Positions 56,682 through 64,000 of a stretch of DNA of 64,000 bases are shown here, piece by piece. Made by a program: the position numbers and the translations under genes. The stretch is from Chryseomonas sp014190935 (GTDB lineage: Bacteria > Pseudomonadota > Gammaproteobacteria > Pseudomonadales > Pseudomonadaceae). The DNA lies in the NCBI RefSeq assembly GCF_014190935.1, contig NZ_JACHVV010000005.1, positions 310,001-374,000 of the forward strand. The letters run 5' to 3'. The number at the start of each line of letters is the position of its first letter. Position 1 is the stretch's first letter. The notes under the pieces were generated by a model that made no database searches, had not been told where the DNA came from, and saw only the letters and a program-made list of their open reading frames with translations.

Positions 56682-57653
56682 ATGGTTGCCAACTCCTCCT
56701 CCAGCCTGCCCCGCCCGCGCCTGGGTATCAGTGCCTGCCTGCTGGGTGACGAAGTCCGCTACAACGGTGGACACAAGGAATCCCGGCTCTGCAGCCAGAC
56801 CTTCGCGGAGCACTTCGACTTCGTCCGGGTCTGCCCGGAAATGGCCATCGGTCTCGGCACGCCCCGCGAACCCATCCGGCTGGTGGGCGACTCCCAGGCG
56901 CCGCGCGCGGTGGGTACCGTCGACCCCAGCCTGGACGTGACCGCCGCCCTGACCGGCTACGGGGAAAAGATGGCGGGTGAGCTGACCGACCTGTCCGGCT
57001 TCATCTTCATGCAGAAATCGCCCTCCTGCGGCATGGAGCGCGTCAAGGTCTACCATGCCAACGGCCAGGGTAGCGAAACCGAGGGCCGCGGCCTGTTCGC
57101 CGCCGCCGTCATGCGTCTACGACCGGACCTGCCGGTGGAAGAAGCCGGTCGGCTGAACGATGCGGTGCTGCGGGAAAACTTCGTCACCCGCGTCTTCGCC
57201 CATGCCCATTGGCAGCAACTGCTGCAACAAGGTCTGACGGCGCGGGCGCTGCTGTCCTATCATTCACGCTACAAGTACCAGCTCATGGCCCATGACGCCC
57301 ATCGCGCGCGGGCCCTCGGCCAGCTGGTCGGCAGCATCGGCCAGCGCAATCTGGACGAGTTGGGGCAGGAGTATTTCAGCGGCCTGATGGCCGCGCTGAA
57401 GAAGTGCGCCACCCGTGGTACTCATTGCAATGTGCTCTATCATTTATTCGGTTATCTGCGTCGGGTCCTGAGCGACAGCGAGAAGCAGGAAATGCAGCAA
57501 CTGATCGAGCAGTACCACGAGGGCATCGTCCCCCTGGTCGTGCCCCTGACGCTGCTCAAGCACCACTTCCGCCAGCATCCGGATCGTTATGTGAACGAGC
57601 AGGCCTATCTCCAACCGCACCCCGAACGTCTGAGTCTGCGAAATGCCATCTAG
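56682..57653 (+). CDS. DUF523/DUF1722 fusion protein (YbgA-like)
   Basis: A 323-residue protein. DUF523 at about residues 14-155 (LGISACLLGDEVRYNGGHKESRLC, FIFMQKSPSCGMERVKVY) and DUF1722 at about 195-305 (HSRYKYQLMAHDAHRARALGQLVG). Cysteines in DUF523 could hold a metal or cluster, but no reaction is known. The stop overlaps merR by 11 bases. The fusion is regularly found next to photolyases. Confidence 0.9.
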   Translation: MVANSSSSLPRPRLGISACLLGDEVRYNGGHKESRLCSQTFAEHFDFVRVCPEMAIGLGTPREPIRLVGDSQAPRAVGTVDPSLDVTAALTGYGEKMAGELTDLSGFIFMQKSPSCGMERVKVYHANGQGSETEGRGLFAAAVMRLRPDLPVEEAGRLNDAVLRENFVTRVFAHAHWQQLLQQGLTARALLSYHSRYKYQLMAHDAHRARALGQLVGSIGQRNLDELGQEYFSGLMAALKKCATRGTHCNVLYHLFGYLRRVLSDSEKQEMQQLIEQYHEGIVPLVVPLTLLKHHFRQHPDRYVNEQAYLQPHPERLSLRNAI

Positions 57654-58587
57654 CGCCACTCCCTTGCCTTCGTCGTCGAACGGCGAAGATCAGGACTACC
57701 AGTCCGCTCTCCACGAGGGCTGGCTGCCCATCCGGGAAATCGCCCGGCGTACCGGCGTGAACGCCGTGACGCTGAGGGCCTGGGAGCGGCGCTATGGCTT
57801 GCTGGTCCCCAAGCGCACGCCTAAGGGTCATCGGCTGTACAGCGAGGCCCATGTGGTCCGCGTGCAGCAGGTCCTCGCCTGGATCGCCCGCGGCGTGGCG
57901 GTCAGCCAGGTCAAGGGGCTGCTCGACGAACAACGGCCCGCAGTGATCCCCAGCGATACGCCCTGGCAGGCCATCCATCAGGAGATGATGGACGCCATCG
58001 GCCGACTGGCTTCACGTGCGCTGGACGAAGCCTACAACCGCGCCGCCTCGCTCTATCCACCCCGGGTGCTGCTGGACCAGCTGCTCTGGCCGCTGCTGCG
58101 GGAGCTGGAGCGCCTGAGCCAGGCGACCGACGATGGTCGTCTGCAACAGGTGTTCTTCCAGTCCTGGCTGCGCAGCAAGCTGGGTGCGCGGATCTATCAC
58201 AGCCAGCACAGCCTGAGAGGCGCGCCCCTGGTGCTGCTGAATCTCGACGAGACGCCGATGAACACCTCGTTGTGGCTTTGCGCCTGGCTGATCAGCGCCG
58301 CGGAATGCCCGGTGGAACTGGTGGAGTGGTCGGTACCCGCGGGTAATCTGGATCGCCTGGTCGAACAGCTCGAACCCCGGGCACTGATTCTCTGCCGTGA
58401 CAGCCGCCCCGACAGCGAGCTGCGTCGCCAGCTGCAGACCTTCGCCAATCGCCATGCGCGTCCCTGCCTGACCCTCGGTGCGCTGGGCGAATCCCTCACC
58501 GCCGATGCCGCACCGGCGCGCAGTCCAGGCGAGGCCTTCGATCGCCTGCAGAGTGCCGGGCTGCTGCGTCAGGAACGCCATGCATGA
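57643..58587 (+). CDS. MerR-family regulator of the LitR/CarH type
   Basis: A 314-residue regulator. The MerR helix-turn-helix is at about residues 26-96 (WLPIREIARRTGVNAVTLRAWERRYGLLVPKRTPKGHRLYSEAHVVRVQQVLAWIARGV). The C-terminal ~210 residues resemble the cobalamin-binding fold of LitR/CarH but lack the DxHxxG cobalamin motif and the WxxxxEH-type light-sensing helix, as far as I can see. This points to the subgroup that depends on a separate photoreceptor. It overlaps both neighbours and is likely autoregulated by the tandem palindrome upstream. Confidence 0.83.
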   Translation: MPSSATPLPSSSNGEDQDYQSALHEGWLPIREIARRTGVNAVTLRAWERRYGLLVPKRTPKGHRLYSEAHVVRVQQVLAWIARGVAVSQVKGLLDEQRPAVIPSDTPWQAIHQEMMDAIGRLASRALDEAYNRAASLYPPRVLLDQLLWPLLRELERLSQATDDGRLQQVFFQSWLRSKLGARIYHSQHSLRGAPLVLLNLDETPMNTSLWLCAWLISAAECPVELVEWSVPAGNLDRLVEQLEPRALILCRDSRPDSELRRQLQTFANRHARPCLTLGALGESLTADAAPARSPGEAFDRLQSAGLLRQERHA

Positions 58588-60005
58588 GTCAGCTCGTCTG
58601 GTTTCGAACCGACCTGCGCACCCTCGATCATCCCGCTCTCCACGCCGCCGCCGAACAGGGGCCGGTGGCAGCCGTCTTCTTGCTGAGTCCCGCCCAATGG
58701 CAGGTGCACGACGAGGCGCCGGTAAAGGTCGACTTCTGGCTGCGCAATCTCGCCGAACTGGGCAAGACACTCGAGTCTCTTGGTATCCCCTTGCTGGTCC
58801 GCCGCGCCGAGCACTGGGCGCAGGCGCCCCAGGTGCTGCTCGACCTGGCGCGGGAGCTGGGCGTCGAGCACCTGCATTTCAATGACGAATACGGGGTCAA
58901 CGAAGCCGCCCGTGACGACGCCGTGGTCAAGGCCTTCGAAGACGCGGGTCTGGCGACCCATCGCTACCTGGACCAGACGCTGTTCGCGCCGGGTACGGTG
59001 CTGACCAAGAGCGGTGGCTATTTCAAGGTTTTCGGTCAGTTCAGGAAGACCTGCCTGGCACGCCTGGAAACCGGCCTGCCGACACCCCTGCCCGCCCCGG
59101 GCAAGCAGCAGCAGGGCCCGGTCACTGCGGACGAGCTGCCCACCGCGGTTGAGGGCTTCGCTGCGACCGCCGCCGAGCTACAAGGGCTGTGGCCGGCAGG
59201 GGAAGAGGCGGCGCTGCAGCGCCTGGCAGCCTTCATCCAGGATGATCTGGAAGACTATCAGCGGGCGCGGGACATTCCTTCCGAACCCGGTACCAGCCAG
59301 TTGTCGGCCTATCTCAATGCCGGGGTGCTGACGCCCCGCCAGTGTCTGCAGGCGGCGGTCCGGGCCAACGATGGCCTGCTCAGCGGCGGCAAGCAGGGGG
59401 CGGCCACCTGGATCACCGAGCTGCTCTGGCGCGAATTCTATCGTCATGTGCTGGTGGGCTATCCCCGGGTATCCCGGCACCAGCCATTCAACCAGGACCT
59501 GACCGCCCTGCCCTGGCGCGACGACCCCGAAGGCCTCGCAGCCTGGCAACAGGGGCGCACCGGGATTCCCATCATCGATGCCGCCATGCGCCAGCTCCTG
59601 CAGATCGGCTGGATGCACAATCGCATGCGCATGCTGACGGCCATGTTCCTGTGCAAGAACCTGCTGATCGACTGGCGCGAGGGTGAGCGCTGGTTCATGC
59701 GGCACCTCATCGATGGCGACCTGGCCTCCAACAATGGCGGCTGGCAGTGGAGCGCCTCCACCGGTACCGATTCGGTGCCCTATTTCCGGGTGTTCAACCC
59801 CCACACCCAGGCGCTGAAGATCGATGCCCGGGGCGACTATGTGCGTACCTGGGTGCCGGAACTGGCCGACCTCAAGGGCAAGGCCGTGCATACCCCGGGA
59901 GGCCGCTACCTGACGCCGCTGGTGGACCTGGGCGAGAGTCGCCAGCGGGCGCTGGCCGCCTACCGCGGCATGGCGCGCAAGACGGACACGAAAAAGCCGG
60001 ACTAG
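58584..60005 (+). CDS. phrB: Deoxyribodipyrimidine photolyase (class I CPD type)
   Basis: FAD-containing DNA repair enzyme using blue light to split cyclobutane pyrimidine dimers; 473 residues. N-terminal antenna domain LVWFRTDLRTLDHPALH, and C-terminal catalytic FAD domain with WITELLWREFYRHVL, MHNRMRMLTAMFLCKNLLIDW and the signature NNGGWQWSASTGTD. ATGA overlap with the merR end. Its stop codon lies in the loop of the terminator. Confidence 0.96.
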   Translation: MSQLVWFRTDLRTLDHPALHAAAEQGPVAAVFLLSPAQWQVHDEAPVKVDFWLRNLAELGKTLESLGIPLLVRRAEHWAQAPQVLLDLARELGVEHLHFNDEYGVNEAARDDAVVKAFEDAGLATHRYLDQTLFAPGTVLTKSGGYFKVFGQFRKTCLARLETGLPTPLPAPGKQQQGPVTADELPTAVEGFAATAAELQGLWPAGEEAALQRLAAFIQDDLEDYQRARDIPSEPGTSQLSAYLNAGVLTPRQCLQAAVRANDGLLSGGKQGAATWITELLWREFYRHVLVGYPRVSRHQPFNQDLTALPWRDDPEGLAAWQQGRTGIPIIDAAMRQLLQIGWMHNRMRMLTAMFLCKNLLIDWREGERWFMRHLIDGDLASNNGGWQWSASTGTDSVPYFRVFNPHTQALKIDARGDYVRTWVPELADLKGKAVHTPGGRYLTPLVDLGESRQRALAAYRGMARKTDTKKPD

Positions 60006-60017
60006 GTCCGGCTTTTT
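59991..60017. terminator. Bidirectional terminator whose loop is the phrB stop codon
   Basis: AAAAAGCCGGAC, loop TAG, GTCCGGCTTTTT. The TAG loop is the phrB stop codon (60003-60005), so the left stem is coding. It serves phrB and the converging pagL. Confidence 0.9.
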
Positions 60018-60033
60018 TCATATCGGCCCTGGA

Positions 60034-60558
60034 TCAGAGGGTGTGGCTGTAGAACAGCGCATAGGACTCGATGCCGTCGTTGGGCTGCTTGATGCCGGCG
60101 TTGGAATAGTGAGTCGCACGGATGCCGACGCGCTGGGTATCGCCGATCTTCAGGCCCAGGCCGATGCGGTCTTCGAAGTTGAAGGCCGAGCCCAGGTCCT
60201 GCTCGCCAACCTTGGTGCTGGAGAAGACGGCGACGCCGATACCGGCCTCGACGAAGGGCTTCACCCGGCCCTGGCCGAATTCGTAGACGAACACCGGGGC
60301 GAAGGACAGCGAATGCTGGTCGGAAGACCGGCCATTGTCGCCTTCCCAGTAGGTGTAGCCTGCATCCCAGTAGCCGGTCAGGCGGCCCGTGGAGCTCTGC
60401 CACCAGCTCTTGTCCCAATTCCAGCCGGCACCGATGCGGTAGGTCATGCCGCTCTGGCTGGTGGCCCCGACTGCCCCGGTGATTTCCACAGCCTGTGCCG
60501 ATGCCACGCCACCCAGCGCAAGCGCGGCGGCTACTGCGAGCGAAAGCAATTTGTTCAT
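60034..60558 (-). CDS. pagL: Lipid A 3-O-deacylase PagL
   Basis: Outer-membrane beta-barrel esterase that removes the 3-O acyl chain of lipid A; 174 residues. Signal peptide ends AQA (cut after residue 23). The barrel alternates aromatic and glycine residues and ends in YSHTL. The catalytic triad fits: H150, S152 and E164 within RATHYSNAGIKQPNDGIE, which in mature numbering is within one of the known Pseudomonas PagL H126/S128/E140. No PhoP-type site was recognised in the 152-base upstream gap. Confidence 0.92.
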   Translation of the reverse strand: MNKLLSLAVAAALALGGVASAQAVEITGAVGATSQSGMTYRIGAGWNWDKSWWQSSTGRLTGYWDAGYTYWEGDNGRSSDQHSLSFAPVFVYEFGQGRVKPFVEAGIGVAVFSSTKVGEQDLGSAFNFEDRIGLGLKIGDTQRVGIRATHYSNAGIKQPNDGIESYALFYSHTL

Positions 60559-60710
60559 GAGAGTGCCCTTATGGATGTTTCTAGTTTTTACGAACTGCGA
60601 GCATTGACCATCAAGACGTGAAGGTGTTCACAGCACGGGATATTTTTACCTACAAGGTCGGATGCTAGTCGCTGGACTGGCATTTGGCGAGCGAAACCCT
60701 GGCGGAAAAG

Positions 60711-61502
60711 TCAGACGAACGCCTTTACCTCGGCCCCTGCCGGCCAAAGTTGCGGCAGCACGGCGCGAAGCTCGGCGGGATCGCCCGAGGTCCAGAATCG
60801 CGTAGGGCCGGCCGGCCCTTTCGCCAGGCGCTCGTCCAGCGCCAGCAGACTCTGCAGGCGCCGCGCCACGGCGGCGCCGGTGTCCACCAGGATGACCTGC
60901 GGTGGCACCAGTTCGGCCAGCAAGGGCCGCAGGAAGGGATAGTGGGTGCAGCCCAGGATCAGGGTGTCGCACTGCGCTGCCAGCAAGGGCGCGAGAAAGT
61001 CCTGCAGCAGGCGCCGGGTCTCGGGGCCGTGCAGATCGCCGCGCTCGACCTGTTCCACCAGTCCCGGGCAGGGCTGGGTCAGCACCTGGACGCCTAGGGC
61101 GAATCGGTCCAGCAAGGCGGCGAACTTGGCGCTCTGCAGGGTGCCGGTGGTCGCCAGCACCCCGACTCGGCCATTGCGGGTCGCCGCCGCGGCGGGCTTG
61201 ACCGCGGGCTCCATGCCGACGATGGGCCAGCGGGGATAGCGTTCGCGCAGATCGGCCACCGCCGCCACGGTGGCGGTGTTGCAGGCCACCACCAGGGCCT
61301 TGGCGCCCTGCGCGTGCAGCCGCGCCGCAATCAGCTGGCAGCGCTCGCGGATGAAGGCAGGGGTCTTTTCGCCATAGGGGATATGGCCGCAATCGGCGAC
61401 GTAATGCAGGGTTTCCGCCGGCAGCAGCTGGCGGATCTCCGCCAGCACCGACAGGCCGCCGACGCCCGAGTCGAAGACCCCGACCGGCGCCTCGTCAGCC
61501 AT
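60711..61502 (-). CDS. murI: Glutamate racemase
   Basis: Makes D-glutamate for peptidoglycan; 263 residues. Seen: VGVFDSGVGGLSVL, the first catalytic Cys in VACNTAT and the second in LILGCTHYPFL. ATG overlaps the moeB stop by 8 bases. Last gene of the prfA-prmC-moeB-murI cluster. The gap to pagL carries no feature I can name. Confidence 0.96.
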   Translation of the reverse strand: MADEAPVGVFDSGVGGLSVLAEIRQLLPAETLHYVADCGHIPYGEKTPAFIRERCQLIAARLHAQGAKALVVACNTATVAAVADLRERYPRWPIVGMEPAVKPAAAATRNGRVGVLATTGTLQSAKFAALLDRFALGVQVLTQPCPGLVEQVERGDLHGPETRRLLQDFLAPLLAAQCDTLILGCTHYPFLRPLLAELVPPQVILVDTGAAVARRLQSLLALDERLAKGPAGPTRFWTSGDPAELRAVLPQLWPAGAEVKAFV

Positions 61503-62250
61503 GGCGGGCGCCGCACACCGGGCAACCCGGATCGCGCCTGACCCGCAATTCGCGGAAGCGACTGCCCGCCGCATCCACCAGCAGCAGCCGTCCCACCAGC
61601 GGCTCGCCGAAGCCGGCCAGGAGCTTGAGCGCTTCCAGCGCCTGCAGACTGCCCACCAGGCCCACCACCGGCCCCAGCACCCCGGCTTCGCTGCAACTGA
61701 GTTCCGCCTCGCTGCCCTCGCCATAGAGGCAGTGGTAGCAGGGGCTGTCGGCGCGACGCGGATCGAAGACGCTGAGCTGGCCTTCCAGGCGAATGGCCGC
61801 GCCACTCACCAGCGGTCGCCCCGTGGCCACGCAGGCGGCATTCACCGCCGCCCGGGTGGTGAAGTTGTCCGAGCAGTCCAGCACCAGATCCACCGTGGCG
61901 ATGCGCGCCGCCAGGCTGTCGGCGTCCAGCGCTTCGCGCAGGGGCACCAGGCGTACTTCGGGATTGAGCGCCGCCAGGCGTTGCAGGGCGGAATCCACCT
62001 TGCCCTGGCCGATGCGGCTTTCATCGTGCAGCACCTGGCGCTGCAGATTGCTCAGGTCGACCCGGTCGAAGTCGGCCAGGTGCAATTCGCCGACGCCGGC
62101 GGCGGCCAGGTAGAGCGCCACCGGCGAACCCAGACCGCCGAGACCGACGATGAGCACCCTGGCGTCTTTCAGACGCAATTGTCCGTCGATATCCACCTGG
62201 GCCAGCAGGATCTGCCGGCTGTAGCGCAGCAGCTCACTGTCGCTCAGCAT
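61495..62250 (-). CDS. moeB: Molybdopterin-synthase adenylyltransferase / ThiF-MoeB protein
   Basis: E1-like enzyme that adenylates the C-terminus of a sulfur-carrier (MoaD or ThiS); 251 residues. Seen: ATP-binding GLGGLGSPVALYLAAAGVG, LSNLQRQVLHDE, and two zinc pairs, CYHC and CPVC near the C-terminus. It could serve ThiS, MoaD or both. Name by synteny and length. Its start overlaps the prmC end. Confidence 0.92.
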   Translation of the reverse strand: MLSDSELLRYSRQILLAQVDIDGQLRLKDARVLIVGLGGLGSPVALYLAAAGVGELHLADFDRVDLSNLQRQVLHDESRIGQGKVDSALQRLAALNPEVRLVPLREALDADSLAARIATVDLVLDCSDNFTTRAAVNAACVATGRPLVSGAAIRLEGQLSVFDPRRADSPCYHCLYGEGSEAELSCSEAGVLGPVVGLVGSLQALEALKLLAGFGEPLVGRLLLVDAAGSRFRELRVRRDPGCPVCGARHG

Positions 62251-63074
62251 GGCCGACGCCCTCCGCTGATGCGTTCGTGACCACCCAGGTCCTGGCGACT
62301 CTCGACCTCGACGAACCCCTGGCGAACCAGCAGTTCGCGCACCGCGGCGGCCTGGTCGAAGCCGTGCTCCAGCCACAGCCAGCCACTCGGCTGCAGGTGC
62401 GCGGGCGCCGCCGCGACCAGTTCGCGGATGTCGTCCAGGCCATCGACGCCGGCCACCAGGGCACTGCGCGGTTCGAAACGCACGTCGCCCTCGTCCAGAT
62501 GGCGATCGCTGCCGGCGATATAGGGAGGATTGCTGACGATCAGGTCGAAGCGCTGCCCGGCGAGGGCGCCGAACCAGTGACTCTGCTGGAAGACCGCATT
62601 GCCCAGGCGCAGGCGCTGGGCGTTGCGTTGCGCCAGCGCCACCGCCGCCGCAATACGATCCACGCCGCTGACCTGCCAGCGCGGTCGTTCATGGGCCAGG
62701 GCCAGGGCGATGGCACCGGTGCCGGTGCCCAGATCCAGTACCCGCACCTCGTCGGCCAGGGGCAGTGCCAGGGCGGTTTCCACCAGCACCTCGGTATCGG
62801 GGCGGGGGATCAGGGTATCGGGACTCACTTCCAGATCGAGCGACCAGAAGCCTTGCTGGCCAAGGATATAGGCCACAGGTTCACCCTGCCGGCGCCGTTC
62901 GAGATCGGCCTGGAAACGCGCCAGGGCCTCGCGCGGCACCAGTTTTTCCGGCCAGGTGCGCAGGTAGCTGCGTGGCTTGTCCAGGGCGGCGGCCAGCAGC
63001 AGTTCCACATCCAGGCGGGCGCTGGGCGAATCCGGCAGCTGGCTTTCGCGCAACAGGGCGCCGATGGTCGCCAT
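62244..63074 (-). CDS. prmC: Peptide chain release factor N5-glutamine methyltransferase
   Basis: Methylates the GGQ glutamine of RF1 and RF2; 276 residues. Seen: MATIGALLRESQLPDSP, SAM loop LDLGTGTGAIALAL and the substrate-binding NPPY in IVSNPPYIAGSD. It lies 3 bases after prfA, whose product it modifies, and its end overlaps moeB. Confidence 0.96.
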   Translation of the reverse strand: MATIGALLRESQLPDSPSARLDVELLLAAALDKPRSYLRTWPEKLVPREALARFQADLERRRQGEPVAYILGQQGFWSLDLEVSPDTLIPRPDTEVLVETALALPLADEVRVLDLGTGTGAIALALAHERPRWQVSGVDRIAAAVALAQRNAQRLRLGNAVFQQSHWFGALAGQRFDLIVSNPPYIAGSDRHLDEGDVRFEPRSALVAGVDGLDDIRELVAAAPAHLQPSGWLWLEHGFDQAAAVRELLVRQGFVEVESRQDLGGHERISGGRRPC

Positions 63075-63077
63075 GGC

Positions 63078-64000
63078 TCAGTCTCCCAGCGCCGCCAGCT
63101 GGTCGGCCTGGTATTCCTGCAGCAGCGGATCGATGATCTGCTGGACGTCGCCGTTGACCACCTCGCCCAGCGAATAGAGGGTCAGGTTGATGCGGTGATC
63201 GGTCACCCGGCCCTGGGGAAAGTTGTAAGTGCGGATGCGCTCGGAGCGGTCGCCCGAACCCACCAGCAGCCGGCGGGTGTCGGACATTTCCTTGTGCGCC
63301 GCCGCGTCCTGCTGGTCGTTGAGCTTGGCCGACAGCCAGGCCATGGCCTTGGCGCGGTTCTTGTGCTGCGAACGCTCTTCCTGGCACTCCACCACGATGC
63401 CGGTGGGCAGGTGGGTGATGCGCACCGCGGAATCGGTCTTGTTGACGTGCTGGCCGCCCGCGCCGGAGGAGCGATAGGTGTCGACGCGCAGATCGGCCGG
63501 ATTGATCTCGATGGCCTGCTGCTCGTCGGGCTCGGGCAGCACCGCCACAGTGCAGGCCGAGGTGTGGATGCGGCCCTGGGATTCGGTTTCCGGGACCCGC
63601 TGCACCCGGTGCGCACCGGACTCGAACTTGAGCTTGGCGTAGACGCTGTCGCCTTCGACGCGAGCGATGACCTCCTTGAAGCCACCGTGCTCGCCCTCGT
63701 TCTCCGAGAGCACCTCGAGGCGCCAGCCCTGGCGTTCGGCATAGCGCGAGTACATGCGGAACAGATCGCCGGCAAAGATCGCCGCCTCGTCGCCGCCGGT
63801 ACCGGCGCGGATTTCCAGGAAGACGTTGCGGCCGTCATTGGGATCCCGCGGCAGCATCATGCGCTGCAATTCGTCTTCCAGTTCCTGCAGCCGCGCCTTG
63901 GCGGTGCCGACCTCTTCCTCGGCCATCTCGCGCAGATCCGGATCGCTGTCCTTGAGCAGCGCCTGGGCACCCTCCAGGTCGGCCTGCACCTTGCGGTATT
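63078..64000 (-). CDS. prfA: Peptide chain release factor 1, N-terminus cut by window edge
   Basis: Recognises UAA and UAG stops. About 307 of the usual ~360 codons are present. The anticodon-like tripeptide is P-E-T (within RVQRVPETESQGRIHTSACTVAVL; PxT in RF1), and the catalytic GGQ is in SSGAGGQHVNKTDS. The frame is open at base 64000; the start lies outside. It leads the prfA-prmC-moeB-murI cluster. Confidence 0.96.
   Translation of the reverse strand, partial: YRKVQADLEGAQALLKDSDPDLREMAEEEVGTAKARLQELEDELQRMMLPRDPNDGRNVFLEIRAGTGGDEAAIFAGDLFRMYSRYAERQGWRLEVLSENEGEHGGFKEVIARVEGDSVYAKLKFESGAHRVQRVPETESQGRIHTSACTVAVLPEPDEQQAIEINPADLRVDTYRSSGAGGQHVNKTDSAVRITHLPTGIVVECQEERSQHKNRAKAMAWLSAKLNDQQDAAAHKEMSDTRRLLVGSGDRSERIRTYNFPQGRVTDHRINLTLYSLGEVVNGDVQQIIDPLLQEYQADQLAALGD

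Noticed and set aside
63078..63989. An ATG at 63989 as the true prfA start
   Set aside because: The protein would lack the conserved first ~50 residues. The frame continues past the window edge, so the gene is simply truncated here.

Overview
The window is a gene-dense, high-GC stretch (about two thirds G+C by eye) of a gammaproteobacterial chromosome, almost certainly Pseudomonas or a close relative. The evidence is gene content and order: maeB-nuclease-rpmE/priA-argS-SPOR-hslVU-ubiEJB-hisIE-tatABC-rsmE; speA-yciH-nudix-DUF2333/GGDEF regulator-dsbD-aroQ-accBC-prmA-dusB-fis-purHD-retS; and hpt/upp-uraA-hemH-DUF523 protein-MerR-phr/pagL/murI-moeB-prmC-prfA. All three blocks match gene orders I recall from P. 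aeruginosa, including retS directly after purD and pagL beside a photolyase. I could not run a search. A cluster with many intact, overlapping housekeeping genes and no phage, transposase, tRNA, rRNA or CRISPR marks this as core chromosome.

Layout. 1-2.4 kb: malic enzyme (cut by the left edge), a secreted nuclease and rpmE, all leftward. 2.6-9.8 kb: priA, argS, an FtsN-like SPOR protein, the HslVU protease and a DUF971 protein. 9.8-13.3 kb: a lone PHA-locus marker gene, then ubiE-ubiJ-ubiB for ubiquinone. 13.4-16.4 kb: a 142-bp palindromic repeat, then hisI-hisE-tatA-tatB-tatC-rsmE. 16.5-22.2 kb (leftward): opgGH for periplasmic glucans, and pip-dtd. 22.3-28.6 kb: a cysteine hydrolase and small envelope lipoproteins, speA, a SUI1 factor, a Nudix hydrolase and DUF2333. 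28.9-37.3 kb: a diguanylate cyclase, dsbD, aroQ, accBC, prmA and a DUF3426 protein. 37.4-44.7 kb: dusB-fis, purH, purD, retS. 44.6-49.8 kb: a thioesterase, the SAH-riboswitch-controlled ahcY-metF methyl-cycle operon, and an RhlE-type helicase. 49.8-55.4 kb: hpt/WbuC, upp-uraA, hemH and an epimerase. 55.6-60 kb: a probable light-responsive DNA-repair block (FAD oxidoreductase, DUF523/DUF1722 protein, LitR-like MerR regulator, photolyase) with a tandem palindromic operator candidate. 60-64 kb (leftward): pagL and the prfA-prmC-moeB-murI cluster (prfA cut by the right edge).

How the parts work together. Many neighbouring genes overlap by 1-17 bases, which points to translational coupling: ubiEJB, hisIE, tatBC-rsmE, opgGH, pip-dtd, dusB-fis, DUF523-merR-phr and prmC-moeB-murI. 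Regulatory RNA and DNA structure is the most informative non-coding content: an SAH riboswitch, a 13-bp intercistronic hairpin between ahcY and metF, two hairpins in the rhlE leader, a T7 tract at the likely upp start, and a terminator embedded in a signal-peptide coding region. I saw no obviously undescribed multi-gene system. The best leads are the B12-motif-less light-type regulator block, the palindromic repeat, the degenerate RetS kinase domain, and the apparent absence of the PHA synthase cluster from its usual place.
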